Part shown: piece after piece, positions 20,651 to 31,782 of the stretch
Layout: every line of letters begins with the position of its first letter
Position numbering within the stretch: position 1 is the stretch's first letter
From: Sacculina carcini
Taxonomy: Eukaryota > Arthropoda > Thecostraca > Sacculinidae
Assembly (NCBI GenBank): GCA_916048095.2
Contig: OU696572.1
Location: 7,405,454-7,469,453 of the forward strand
DNA: 64,000 nucleotides
Direction of reading: 5' to 3'
Program-made: the position numbers and the translations under genes
The notes under the pieces: model-generated
What the model saw: the letters and a program-made list of their open reading frames with translations, nothing else
The model's database searches: none
Told to the model about the DNA's origin: nothing

Positions 20651-21391
20651 TTGCGGGCGGCTGGTCCGTACTTACGATGTAGGCGGCACCAGCGATTCAC
20701 AAACGCATCAGACTGGGACGACTCCTCGATTGATAGTTGCCGCTGCTGTGACGCTTGCGGTCGCATGGGTGTACGAGACTCACGCATTGTCCGGGTACGT
20801 AGCGCAGCGCTGACCAGCAAATTATCCTTGTCTTGGTCGGCGCTCGGGATCACCTGGGCCACAACAGAACTGGACGGCGATTCCAGTTGATGATGGGCGT
20901 CAGCCCGAACAGCGACATCACGGAGACACTCTTTGTTCAGCCACTCGCGGCAGAGTGATTGGAGCGCCCCAGGCATTCTGCACAGGAACACTTCGCGGAT
21001 AATTTCGTGGTCCGTGTCGTCTGGGTACAGTGCTGCGAGGTCTCCAAATAATTCAGACGGTTTCTTAGAGCCAAGTTTTCTCGGCAGATTTTCAAGTTGT
21101 CGAAGACGCTCTACAGGTGTGAGTCGCAGTCTGTTTCTCAGCCTGTGTTGGGGACGGTCATAGCAGTGGGGGGTCAGCGGTGACTGCGACACAATTTCCT
21201 TCACTAGCCTGAACTGAGCCGGCGGGAGTTTTGCGAGGACCTTGCGGAGTTTCGTGGCTTGTGTTGTGATGCCCCCATCAATGAGGAGGTTGTCACACAT
21301 TAACAGCCATGTATCAATGTCCATTTCATCGAAAGTGGGCAGTTCCACACGAATTGGGGCGCACAATCCCTCAGCCGTTTCAAAAGACATG
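20467..21391 (-). CDS. CsRn1-like gag region
   Basis: Minus-strand frame. MSFETAEGL starts at 21391, followed by RVELPTFDEMDIDTW, KLRKVLAKLPPAQFRLVKEIV and REVFLCRMPGALQ, the capsid motifs of CsRn1-type gag. The zinc cluster WCRLHRKYGPAARKC is near 20690. Gag forms the particle in this family. Part of the fossil element. Confidence 0.82.
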
Positions 21392-21784
21392 GCAAATAAT
21401 GAAAATGGAAGCGAAAGCAATTATATAATAAATAATGAGTGTGAGAAAAAATCTCTCGAAATCTCACTTGCATAAAGCGAGAATAATCGGGGTCACCACT
21501 TGTAGCAGCTCGGATAGATACACACACACGGGCGCGATTGATGAACGAATGTCTATTGTGAACAACAATGGCGGATGAATGATAATCAAACACATTAACG
21601 ACGCACCACGTACAAAACAATACAAATACAATTAGTTTTTCCAGGTCACTGGCTACAAAAACGACTCCTCGATTGCTGCCTCAAAAACAAGAACATTTAA
21701 ACAATACAAGAAACACATATGTACAGCGAAACAAACAAGATTCATCCGAGAGGGTGGCGGTGAGGACCCATCAATGTCAATCTC

Positions 21785-22506
21785 AATTTAATATTGTCTT
21801 ATATAATGAATGTACAGTTGTTTTTTGAATTCTGACTTTGAATCTTTCGTATTTTCTTCAGTGACGCCGATAATTGATTCCCTTATTTCTTAACGCTGTG
21901 GAAAAACACAAATGTTTTGCTTTTGTGCGTGTAAATGTATTGTGAATTGTTCCCGCTGTCTCGCACTCAATGAAAATATCTCTTGCATATTGCTGGGCAA
22001 TTTCATATAATACGCCTGGTGCATTTCTATCAGAGTTGAGTATTTGACTAGATCAAGGAACTTGAGTATTTTCAGCTGTTTGAAAAGAGGCGACGTGTTC
22101 TCATAGTATTTTTTGTTAGAAACTAGCCTAATAGCTCTTTTCTGAGCAGTTATGATGGTTTATAAATTGGAAACGTATGTATTGCCCCATGCTTCAATCA
22201 CATACTGTAGGTATGATTTGAACAGAGAGTCATATATTTGTTTATTTGTCATCGTGTCGAATACATACCGAGTTTTGTGTAGAACAAAGTTTATTCTGCT
22301 CAGGTTAGAGTTAACCTTGTTAACTTGTTCTTTCCAATTGAGTTTATTGTCCACGACGATTCCAAGAAACTTGGTAGAGACGGCTTCCTTTATCTTTGTG
22401 TCATTAATTTTAATTTCATTTCTGCTGTTGGCGGACTTCATTGAAAAATTCATGCAAGTCGATTTCTCCGTATTTATAGACAATTTATCACTGACTAGCC
22501 ATCTAT
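21785..22506 (-). pseudogene. Minus-strand CR1-like LINE, RT C-terminal region and 3' end
   Basis: Reads HRWLVSDKLSINTEKS, AVSTKFLGIVVDNKLNWKEQV and YVIEAWGNTY, the post-catalytic RT region of CR1-like LINEs. It resembles the LINE at 3063-3386 (EAWGNTYQSN). The frame decays below 22160 into the 3' end, which finishes with an AT-rich attgagattga-like tail near 21785. At its upstream side the frame is interrupted by the solo LTR (22512-22973) and continues at 22979. Confidence 0.85.
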
Positions 22507-22511
22507 GTATC

Positions 22512-22973
22512 TGTGGCAGCAGTGAATATTGTATGTTTTGTTGTTGATACAGTGTGAGTAAGTATTTGATCATTAGCTGTTTCATTGGTTGTGTGATTTA
22601 TGTGAGGAGTGAATGTTCGTGTGTTGTGCTGGCGTGCGTGTTGTGTGCGTTCGTGCACGTGCTTAGTGACGTCACAGGCGTGCTTGCTTGCTATTGGCTG
22701 GTGTTGCGCATGCGCCGTGTGTGCGGGCAAGTAAGGTCAGCGTCCTGGGGGAATTGGCGTCGGGAGGTGACAGGGAGTGGGTGTGCAGGATATGACGTGT
22801 ACGGGACAGGGATTTACGGGATATAGCGAGCGTGTGCTAGTGGTAGTACATTGACTGTTGTGAATTGTGTTGCTGCAAGTTAATTTCCTTCTTCATCTTC
22901 ATTATTCTGCAATATATACATTTCAGTGTTTATCATTGTTGGAAGAGCAAATCATAGAAGAATCAAAAGCACA
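22512..22973. repeat. Solo LTR, 462 bp, 5-bp TSD GTATC
   Basis: TGTGGCAGCAGTG at the left and AAAAGCACA at the right are flanked by GTATC at 22507-22511 and 22974-22978. Removing LTR and one GTATC restores an uninterrupted LINE reading (DIALI then HRWLVSD), which confirms the limits. No internal sequence remains, as expected after LTR-LTR recombination. It contains a GC-rich promoter-like centre with a TGACGTCA site near 22670. Orientation uncertain. Confidence 0.88.
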
Positions 22974-22978
22974 GTATC

Positions 22979-23340
22979 AGAGCAATATCCGTGTTTATAA
23001 CATCATATAGTTTATCATAATGTTTTTCCTCATAAAATATATTGGTATCATCCGCAAATAGAATAATCTTGAGAATCCTGGATATGTTGAAAATATCATT
23101 AATATACAAAATAAATAATATGGGGCCGAGCACCGAGACTTGCGGTACTCCACAATCTGTGATTTTCTGTTTTGAATTATTTCCTTCTATTGGCACATAT
23201 TGTCTTCTATTTGACAAGCAGTTTGATATCCATTCGTGTGCTATCCCGCGAACACCATATGAGTATAAATTTTTTTAAATAATGAATGGTTCACTGTGTC
23301 GAATGCTATTTTTAAATCTAAAAATACACCCACAATTTTA
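22979..23340 (-). pseudogene. Minus-strand CR1-like LINE, RT palm region
   Basis: Carries motif A (FLDLKIAFDTVNHSLF), motif B (CGVPQVSVLGPILFILYIND) and motif C (LFADDTNIFY). A frame shift near 23275 separates A from B. The upstream side ends at TTAAC (23341-23345), the target duplication of the large LTR element; the LINE resumes at 26638. Confidence 0.87.
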
Positions 23341-23345
23341 TTAAC

Positions 23346-24127
23346 TGTAACAATGTTTTATATTTTGCGGTGTTATATATATCTTATATTCTTATTTTTG
23401 TAATCGTCTGTTTTGGAACATTGTATATTGCATGTTGTGTATTAGATGTAGCATAGGATAGATGGTAGAATAGAAAGTAGTGGTTGCACGCGCACACACA
23501 CATAAACACATACATCACCAGAATAGGTCAGCATACAGAACACAGCATTGGTTGCACACACGTAGGCACACACACACACACAACTGCAAGACATTGAGAG
23601 ACAGCAGGGCAGCACGTGCACACACATTTATTACACACACCAGTCTGTAAGACTATGGACGTGCTGCATTGTGGTGACCTTGCGGTCAGTAATTAATGAG
23701 GCCGTACACCGCTTGGAGCTGGAAAGCGGCGCTAGCTAGCACTATATAAGCACAGTGTTTTCACCATTCGGGGGCAGGATGGATATAGGAATAGAAGAGC
23801 AGCGGCAGCGGGAGGAGATAGGAATAGAAGAGCAGCGGCAGTATGGAGATAGGAATAGAAAAGCAGCGGCAGTATGGAGAACAAGAGCACAGATAGGAAG
23901 ACAGACAGGAGAGACAGACTAGCAGATACAGGCAGAACAGATAGGATAGAACATTGAATATAACGTTAGGACGATAGAGCTAAGAACTGAACTTTCAATA
24001 TCACGACGAAATACATTGTTTCAACAAAAACTACTGTTTGGAATCGGACATCAAGCGTTATCGCGGCGCACAACGATAAGAGGCCTGCTCCACTAGAATT
24101 ATCATCGCTGAAGACAAAACTGTTACA
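23346..24127 (+). repeat. LARD 5' LTR
   Basis: Begins TGTAACAATG, ends CTGTTACA. It includes CA-rich stretches and a 31-33-bp repeat built on AGGAATAGAAGAGCAGCGGCA, repeated three times at about 23782-23878. Confidence 0.92.
23743..23750 (+). promoter_or_regulatory. TATA box in LARD LTR
   Basis: TATATAAG in the LTR, repeated in the second LTR at 26249-26256. It lies about 60% into the LTR, where the U3/R boundary is expected. Confidence 0.6.
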
Positions 24128-25851
24128 TTTGGTGTCGTGACCCGGATCCAAGGAAGTAGATAATTTTGAAAAGAAAACAGACATCTTCAACAGTGCGCGA
24201 AATGTGTTACATCTGCTTCTGTGACTTCTGGACCTGTTACATCTGGTGCTCAAGAAAGACATCAGCAAAGCTTTCATCATCATTGGTGCTTCAGTATTAT
24301 TTGTAAGGTACGTGGTTAATCACTGCTTTCCTATTAAGTTTTGCATTTCCTTTTTCCATAGAATCAAAAATCAGAGCCATATTTAGAGTAAAACTAAATG
24401 TCTACGATTACAAGGAACGATACATTAATTCCAGATTATCTGCACGTCTACGCCATGAATATAAACAGTATAATGGTCGTATATAGCAACAAGAAGTCGA
24501 TCATTAGACAAATTGTACCCCAAAAAGACGATGGTAATCAATAAGACAAGGAAGATGTGGATAGTACGTCATCATCAGAACGACTAACACGACCTCAAAC
24601 ATAGCATGTAGGAGTAAATATAGTTGAAGCTAATAAGCAGCGAAATGTACGTCGAGTAAACAAATCGAAGTAATCACAATTGCATTAATGACGAGCCAAA
24701 GCAAACAAAACAGAAAATATAGTGAAGTTTTGACCGGAAACGTAAAACAAGCCTTAGCGGGGAAGACTACCAGCATAACAAACCGACTGACTGACAGACT
24801 GACGAATTGACCGGAAGAGGAGGTGAAGGTATATGCCGTAATTCTCATACACTGGTGAGAACAGAAATGAAGGCAGAACGAATTATATGGTTTTCGCATA
24901 TGGCCGCGAAAATACCGAAGTTAAGTTGGGGCATTTGATATGCAACTTAACGGACAAGAGATATTGAATGATATATCTGGTAACAAGGACAGATATAACG
25001 AAGCATACAAGGAGAGTATGTATCGACATGCATAGATTGATGCATTGGAATGTGAGGGCATGATATGCCACTAGGTGACTGATGACTATATGACTAGATG
25101 ACTGAAAGTATGAACCGCTACTATGAAGGCCTTGAAACGTCCGGGTATAAGACATTACTAAACTGTAGACAAGACACCACTAGATAATTGAATTAGAATA
25201 ATAGAATGAAAACGACAAGAGAATAAAATTACGGTAAATACAGAAGAGGAAATAGAGAGAAGAATTACGAAACAAGATTTATGTGAAAAATAATACATGG
25301 CTGTGCGAATACTGTTCCTATTCCGAACTAATCTTATTAATCCCACGGAATCCTACTCCTTTCCTTGATACCACGCTGATACACGACACTGAACAGCAAG
25401 TGAAAATCGACCGATTGTCCAGAACTATAAGAACATCAAGGATCGACGCAGTAAAGTTGCTCATTACCGTTGGGGGAATGACATTAGAAGATGTACATGG
25501 TGCTCTACAATGTGAACAAGGAACTACCGTCAGCATTCATACGTGAAACCGATCAAGCCAAACTCCGAAGTGACAAAAGCTGACAACAGTATCCTGATTA
25601 CGTATATCTGTGCGATGACATCTGTGAACAACATCAGCCGAAATCATCCACCATGTACGAGGTACCAAGAAGCCAAGTACTCATCGGAACGCGTGCAAAT
25701 AAACAACAATCGCGGGGCTCAATCGTACAAATACTCGTCAATTGAAGATCATCACACGTCTTCAATGAAAACCCACTTCTGACCACACATTATAATGGCC
25801 GTGTATAAGCTCTAGTGGCTCGCATTCGCTCGATTGACCTCGCAGTTGTGG
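24128..25851 (+). other. LARD interior, non-coding
   Basis: AT-rich. It begins with the PBS and a gtgttacatctg motif repeated near 24205 and 24235, and has no frame longer than about 90 codons that looks real. Nothing else recognised. Confidence 0.6.
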
Positions 25852-26632
25852 TGTAACAATGTTTTATATTTTGCGGTGTTATATATATCTTATATTCTTA
25901 TTTTTGTAATCGTCTGTTTTGGAACATTGTATATTGCATGTTGTGTATTAGATGTAGCATAGGATAGATGGTAGAATAGAAAGTAGTGGTTGCACGCGCA
26001 CACACACATAAACACATACATCACCAGAATAGGTCAGCATACAGAACACAGCATTGGTTGCACACACGTAGGCACACACACACACACAACTGCAAGACAT
26101 TGAGAGACAGCAGGGCAGCACGTGCACACACATATATTACACACACCAGTCTGTAAGACTATGGACGTGCTGCATTGTGGTGACCTTGCGGTCAGTAATT
26201 AATGAGGCCGTACACCGCTTGGAGCTGGAAAGCGGCGCTAGCTAGCACTATATAAGCACAGTGTTTTCACCATTCGGGGGCAGGATGGATATAGGAATAG
26301 AAGAGCAGCGGCAGCGGGAGGAGATAGGAATAGAAGAGCAGCGGCAGTATGGAGATAGGAATAGAAAAGCAGCGGCAGTATGGAGAACAAGAGCACAGAT
26401 AGGAAGACAGACAGGAGAGACAGACTAGCAGATACAGGCAGAACAGATAGGATAGAACATTGAATATAACGTTAGGACGATAGAGCTAAGAACTGAACTT
26501 TCAATATCACGACGAAATACATTGTTTCAACAAAACTACTGTTTGGAATCGGACATCAAGCGTTATGGCGGCGCACAACGATAAGAGGCCTGCTCCACTA
26601 GAATTATCATCGCTGAAGACAAAACTGTTACA
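25852..26632 (+). repeat. LARD 3' LTR
   Basis: Near-identical copy of 23346-24127. No strong purine tract is visible immediately upstream (ends gttgtgg). Confidence 0.92.
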
Positions 26633-26637
26633 TTAAC

Positions 26638-27870
26638 AATTTAAATATTTAACAATTTTATTTTTGCTTTCGAAAGCTTCTGTTATTTCGTTCACCATGT
26701 CAAGTATAGCGTGCGACGTATTTCTTTTTTTGAAAGCCATATTGATTCTCGTGAATTATTTGATTTTTCTCAATAAACTTCAATAGTATTTTGTTTTACA
26801 GTTCTTCCAGAATTTTTTAAAATTGATCAAGCAGGGATATTGGTCGATAGTTTCCGCAGATAGTTTTATCTCCATATTTGTACAACGGTATGACTTTTGC
26901 TATTTTCATAGCATCGGGAAATGTACCTGTTGAAGAAGAGAGGTTGAAAATAGTGAGTGGAGTGGTTATATACAGAGCAGTCTTTTTTATCAGAGACATG
27001 TTTAATTGGTTGTGATCAGTCGAGTTCTTACTTCTGCTGCCAGTAATTGTGTTATATACTTCAGCCTCTGTTACTGGAGCCAGGAATATTGAATCAGTTG
27101 TTATTTGTACATACTTCAATGGGTCCATATCGGACAAGGGTAAGCTGCGTGATAATTCAGAGCCAACGCTAATGAAATGGTCGTTGAATATGTCAGGCAC
27201 CGTTTCTGGTCCATTAGTATAACACCCGTTCACATGAAGTCGACCAATTTTTCCCGTTGATTTGGGGTGCATATTTATTTCTCTTCAATGCTTCCCATTT
27301 ATTTTTCACATATATTTCGTTATCAGCGAAATATTCTCTATAATGTAGTCCTTTGCTTAGGTTAATCACCTTGATCAGTTTATTTTTGTATGCAATATAA
27401 TGTTTTCTACTTTCAATAGTATTATCCTTCAGCATGCTTATGTACATTTCACGTTTGTTTTGACTAGATATTTTTATTCCTTCGGTGATCCATGGTTTGG
27501 TTTCACCCACTCTCATCTGTGTTGTTGTTTGTTGAAATGACAAATGCTTATTTACAGCTTGCAAATAGCGTGTGATAAAATGCTGATATGACGTATTTAC
27601 ATTATCACTCATAATATTATGTCAATCCACTTCCATGAGTTCTTGATTGACTTTAGATAATCGATGCTCGGAAAATTTTCGCCTCAGCAATATATCTTTA
27701 TTAGTTGATGTTTTCATGCTCTCAATGACGGCAAAAACTGGAAAATGATCAGAAAAGTCTTCCTGCAGTATGCCACTTTTAATTACACTCCGTACATCGT
27801 TTGTGTAGATAATTTCTGCCGTGGTTTTGTGGTTAATTTCTGCCGTGTTAGAATAAACAGGTGTACACAA
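26638..27870 (-). pseudogene. Minus-strand CR1-like LINE: endonuclease end, linker and RT N-terminal blocks
   Basis: From high to low coordinate: the endonuclease end with FSDHFPVFAVI (the SDH motif) near 27760; a linker with TKPWITEGIKISSQNKREMY and HYREYFADNEI, typical of CR1/L2 ORF2; then VPDIFNDHFISVGS, IAKVIPLYKYGD and CGNYRPISLLDQF, RT blocks 0-2. Stops and frame shifts occur at about 27615 and 27240. The LINE is 5' truncated near 27870. It is continuous with 22979-23340 and 21785-22506 once the two inserted elements are ignored. Confidence 0.87.
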
Positions 27871-28119
27871 TCCAAAATTTTAATTTTTCTTCTTATATAT
27901 TCTATATCGTATTCTAGTTTTTCGTATTCTATATCATATTCTAGGGTGTATTCCTTCCTGGTCTGTCTCTACTATGTAGATTTCATGGCTGTTTTATAAA
28001 ATAGCTGCGTACTACGTACTTTAGTCCAAATAAGTCTTGCTATCTCATCTCTTCTCACTACTCTGATTTTTTTTGCATCATACAAAGCTTCTCTGACAGA
28101 ACTCAAGGTCTCCCCAACC
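27871..28119. other. Unassigned AT-rich spacer between two LINE remnants
   Basis: Contains a short tandem of attctatatcgtattctag-like units (27896-27945) and no recognised coding sequence. Confidence 0.5.
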
Positions 28120-28457
28120 AATGGTGGGTAAAAACAGGGGTCTAGTTGACCCCACATTTTTCTCTGATGGCGTACCCGATGAGGGCGCTTTTGTCCTCAT
28201 CAAGACAAATACAGACACTATAAACAGCCTAGGATGGCCAAAAATTGAGAGGGCTATCCGTAACATCACACCGAACAAGGCCGAAAGCCTGAAGATCCTC
28301 AAAGGCGGTCAACTTCTGGTCAAAACGACATGAGAAAAACAAACCAAATCATTTCTTTCCCAGACGACTTTCGGAGGACTAGAGGCGAACATCAGAATTC
28401 ACAAAACATTGAACTACACCAAGGGCTCAGTGTACGCACCAGACCTCATTGACATTC
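28120..28457 (+). pseudogene. ORF1 fragment of an I/Nimb/jockey-type LINE
   Basis: Reads INSLGWPKIERAIRNITP, LKILKGGQLLVKTT, a stop, then IRIHKTLNYTKGSVYAPDL. This is the first RNA-binding block of gag-like ORF1 proteins in the jockey, I and Nimb groups (pattern: gG.LLv then hktLN.skGvv). It is interrupted at 28458 by the LTR of a gypsy element. A same-strand LINE endonuclease/RT of compatible type begins at 36627, so both could be remains of one LINE. Confidence 0.72.
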
Positions 28458-28468
28458 TGTAGTGTCGG

Positions 28469-28856
28469 TGTGATGGAATTGGAAACCACTTGTCTGTGAG
28501 CGCATGGTTTTGGTGTGCATGTGTGTGTGTGTATGTGTGTGTGTGCGCGCGGCTGGCCTGTCGTGTGTTTAGGTGTGTTGGTGTTGACCTTGGCGAAGGT
28601 CAAAGGCCGCCTGTGTAAGCGTAGGGAGTTGGTGTGTGGAGCGGATAGTGTGCGGTTGTGCAGGCGTGTGTGGTCGTGTAGGTGTGTGTTGAGTAGGGTT
28701 GTGTACAATCGGGTGTATTGGTTACTGCGTTTTGTGTTGATCGTGTTCATCTTCATTCTCTTGTTCTGTATCTTTTCGTCACTGTCATTCATCGCTGTGC
28801 AATAAATCGCTTGTGAGAAGCGTGTGTACAATGGCAACAAGGGCGGTGAAACAACA
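28469..28856 (+). repeat. Element D 5' LTR
   Basis: 388 bp, GT-rich. The gag ATG (28831) lies inside it, 26 bp before its end. Confidence 0.9.
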
Positions 28857-29622
28857 AGCTATTTCGGCACCGACTTCAGCTCCAAATGTGTTGCGCTCCG
28901 ACATGATGAAGAGTTTCGACGGCACAGGTGATGTGATCGCATGGCTCAAAAAAGCTGAATTGGTCGCTAAGCTTACTGGAGTCACTGATTTGCAGAGTTT
29001 TGTGCCTTTATTTCTAGAGGGAGCAGCATTGGCCTTGTATCTTGAGTTGAGTGTTGAGGCTCAATCAGATTATGAGTTGATTAAGTCGAAACTTCGAGAG
29101 GCATTTTCAAGCACTCCGGTGGATTCTTTCGTGTTATTTAAGAGTGTGATATGGCGTGGTGAGCAAGTTGATGTATATGCGAATGAAATACGTCGCTTAG
29201 CGGGCCTGTGTGGGTTTGGAGGTGATGCATTGGAGCTCGCCGTAAAGTTGGCGTTTATCAGTGGGTTTCCAGGCAGGATCTCGGCAGGGTTGCAGGAATA
29301 TGATGTGCAACAGACGACAATGGAGGCTTTTCTCACCAAGGCTCGGATACTGGCGCGGTCGGTGGTAAGTGCTGTGGCCACTGAGCCCAGCGTCGCAGCT
29401 GACACCAGTGTTTCTGCGACAGCTCAGCGCCCTGTTGAGCGGCGTAATGGGTTCGTTGGACGGTGTTTTAATTGTGGAGGTCCACATATGGCTCGCCATT
29501 GCAAGAAAAATATGCCCCGGTGTTTCAAATGTGGCACAGTTGGTCACAGGGCAGTGCACTGCCATTTGGGAAACGATGGTGGGGAAGTTGCTGCGCCAGC
29601 GGCTTCCCCCGCGATGTTGTGA
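28831..29622 (+). CDS. Element D gag
   Basis: Gag starts at the ATG on 28831 within the LTR (MATRAVKQQ) and continues past the LTR edge. A capsid-like region contains MMKSFDGTGDVIAWLKKAEL and DLQSFVPLFLEGAALALYLEL, then DSFVLFKSVIWRGEQVDVYANEIRR, a conserved gypsy gag segment. Two CCHC knuckles follow near the end (CFNCGGPHMARHC and CFKCGTVGHRAVHC). Gag packages element RNA. The pol frame overlaps its 3' part in the -1 frame, consistent with the ribosomal frameshifting many gypsy elements use. Fossil part. Confidence 0.88.
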   Translation: MATRAVKQQAISAPTSAPNVLRSDMMKSFDGTGDVIAWLKKAELVAKLTGVTDLQSFVPLFLEGAALALYLELSVEAQSDYELIKSKLREAFSSTPVDSFVLFKSVIWRGEQVDVYANEIRRLAGLCGFGGDALELAVKLAFISGFPGRISAGLQEYDVQQTTMEAFLTKARILARSVVSAVATEPSVAADTSVSATAQRPVERRNGFVGRCFNCGGPHMARHCKKNMPRCFKCGTVGHRAVHCHLGNDGGEVAAPAASPAML

Positions 29623-29631
29623 TGGCGCGAA

Positions 29632-31763
29632 CAAATGATCTTCCATACGTGACGGTTTCGATTTGCGGACGGCAAGTAAAGGCTTTGTTGGACACAGGAT
29701 GTTCTACATCTATTATTTCAAGTAAATTGAGTGTTCCGAGCCACAGTGAAGTGACACGTGTTATGACGGTGGACGGCCGTGAAGTTGTGTGCTCAAATTC
29801 GTGTGTGATTGATATTGTCATCAATACAATACGGCTTAAAACCCGAGTCCTTGTCTTCCCTAGCATTGTTCGTGACTATGAGGTCATTCTGGGCATGGAT
29901 GTTATTGGACAATTTGAAGAAGTTACCGTTTCAAAAGATGGTGTGAAATTTGGCTCGTTGAGAAGTGAACGTGTCAGCAATGTTCGTGATGAAATGGCTA
30001 ACTCTGCTACAGCATGCAAAAGAGCGTCGGAAAAAATTGTTGACGAGGATTTCGTTGCGAACTTCAATGGCTCATATTGGGAAGTGCAGTGGCTATTGAA
30101 AAATAAATCGCCGTTATTGACAAAATCCATTGGTTGTTACAAACAGACAATGAGAGGAGTGACAAAGAATGCGTTTGACTGTGAAGTGAAGAGATGGATA
30201 GAAGAAGGCATACTGGTTCCTTGGCACGAGCATGTGGAGAAAGGCGTTCTGCCTCTGTTGGCAGTCGTTCAAGAAACGAAGGGGAAAATTCGCCCTGTAA
30301 TTGATTTCAGGGAATTGAACGCCTACGTTAAGAGCCACACTGGGGATGAGTGGATTGATGTTTGTGCAGACAAGTTACGACAATGGCGGCGTATGTCAGG
30401 CGCCACAGCGATGGTGGATTTAAAGTCAGCTTACCTGCAAATTCGGATCGATCCGAGCTTGTGGAAGTATCAATTGGTCCGACATGGCGGGAGAACCTAC
30501 TGTCTAACTAGGCTTGGTTTTGGTCTTTGTTCGGGACCCAGAATTATGACAAGAATTCTACGCAGTGTCTTGGATAAATCAGAGAGAATAGCAAACGCCA
30601 CTGATTCATACGTAGACGACATCATTGTCGACACGTCGAAAATCGAGGCCAGTGAAGTGGTCCGACATCTGAAGTTGTACGGACTTGCGGCAAAGGAGCC
30701 AGCGTCCATTGATGGTGGCAGTGTACTCGGTCTGAAAGTGCAAATGAATCATGATGATGTCTTGGAATTTCGCAGAGGAAACGAGATCCCGGAATTGAAA
30801 GAGGACTTGACCAAGCGAGAATTGTTCTCCATATGTGGCAAGCTGGTGGGACATTACCCCATAGCAGGATGGATTAGACCAGCGTGCAGTTTTATAAAAC
30901 GACAAGCCTCATCTTGCGACTGGGATGATCCAGTGCCTCGTGCTGTTTTGGATATGACTGAGGAAATGCTGAATCGAACCAGAGGCGAAGATCCGGTGAA
31001 AGGAAAATGGTTGGTGTCGCATACCAAAGCCGGTGTGATATGGTGCGACGCCAGCAATTTAGCCATTGGAGCGGCTGTAGAAGTGGATGGTGTTTTAGTG
31101 GAAGATGCGTCGTGGCAACGAAAGAGAAGTGACTTTGCACATATTAATGTTGCGGAACTGGAGGCAGTGTCCCGAGGACTGAACCTGGCGTTGAAGTGGG
31201 GATTGAATAAAATTGATATACGCACTGACTCTTCAACAGTGGCTGGCTGGCTCCAGTCAACATTGACATGTGAGAGAAGGGTGAGAACAAAAGGAGCTGC
31301 TGAAGTGTTGATAAAGCGCCGGCTCGGTATCATCAAAGATTTAGTAAATGAACTGAGTTTGAGCGTGAACATTTCTCTCGTAGCGACCGCTGCTAACAAA
31401 GCTGATCTGTTGACACGAGTTAAAAAATACTGGATACGAGAGCATGCTACTGAACGGGACGGCGGATTGTGTGGTGTAACAATGGAGCAGGTTAAGGATT
31501 TACATTGTTTACATCATATGGGAGTCGAGCGATCACTGTTCCTCTCAAAGAGGGTCGACCCTGGAGTATCACGGGAGCAAGTAGAAAACGTAGTAAGACA
31601 TTGCGTGCAGTGTCAGTCCATCGATCCGGCTCCTGTAGGACATGAACCGGGTGTGCTCCACGTGTCGACTAACTGGAGCCGACTAGCAGTCGACGTGACT
31701 CATTTCAGACACCGCGGGTATTTGACCATGATAGATTACGTTCTGGAAAGTGATGATCATTGA
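29632..31763 (+). CDS. Element D pol (protease, RT, RNase H, integrase zinc domain)
   Basis: The open pol frame overlaps gag from about 29472. Protease active site ALLDTGCSTSIIS is at the start. RT carries KIRPVIDFRELNAYV, AMVDLKSAYLQI, LTRLGFGLCSGPR and YVDDIIVD. RNase H has WCDASNLAIGAAVEVDG, NVAELEAVSRGLNLALKW and IRTDSSTVAGWL. The integrase zinc domain reads LHHMGVERSLFLSKRV and CVQCQSIDP, followed by the start of the core (LAVDVTHFRHRG). The RNase H and the GLCSxPR motif place it in the same lineage as element E, a distinct branch of Ty3/gypsy-like elements. Fossil part. Confidence 0.9.
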
Positions 31764-31782
31764 TCTTAAGATCAAGAGGGAG

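Larger units (their letters stand above)
18942..21770 (-). mobile_element. CsRn1-like Ty3/gypsy element, 5' LTR to RNase H
   Basis: Minus-strand element. PBS TGGTGACCCCGATT (21500-21487) matches the tRNA-Trp-type site that marks CsRn1 elements. A probable 5' LTR occupies 21503-21770 (TGGGTCCT to GCTACA; limits tentative). Gag has the C-x-H-type zinc cluster typical of CsRn1 (WCRLHRKYGPAARKC). Protease, RT and the start of RNase H follow. Integrase and the 3' LTR are not present, and the hAT MITE lies at the truncated side. It is a broken fossil with a few visible breaks; its age cannot be judged without the second LTR. Confidence 0.85.
23346..26632 (+). mobile_element. LTR element without recognisable genes (LARD-like), TSD TTAAC
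   Basis: Long terminal repeats at 23346-24127 (782 bp) and 25852-26632 (781 bp) run TGTAACAATG to AACTGTTACA. They differ at only a handful of positions, so the insertion is young. TTAAC flanks the element at 23341-23345 and 26633-26637. A primer-binding site TGGTGTCGTGACCCGGATCC follows the left LTR after two bases (24130). The 1.7-kb interior contains no frame resembling gag or pol. It therefore depends on enzymes from elsewhere, as in LARD-type non-autonomous elements. It is inserted in the RT gene of the minus-strand LINE. Confidence 0.92.

Noticed and set aside
23442-23627. Cysteine-rich 61-codon ORF found twice (also 25948-26133)
   Set aside because: Antisense frame through CA-rich LTR sequence; its duplication only reflects the two LTRs of one element.
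28515-28805. Open frames through GT-rich sequence near 28515 and 31829
   Set aside because: They lie in the two LTRs of element D and read low-complexity GT repeats.
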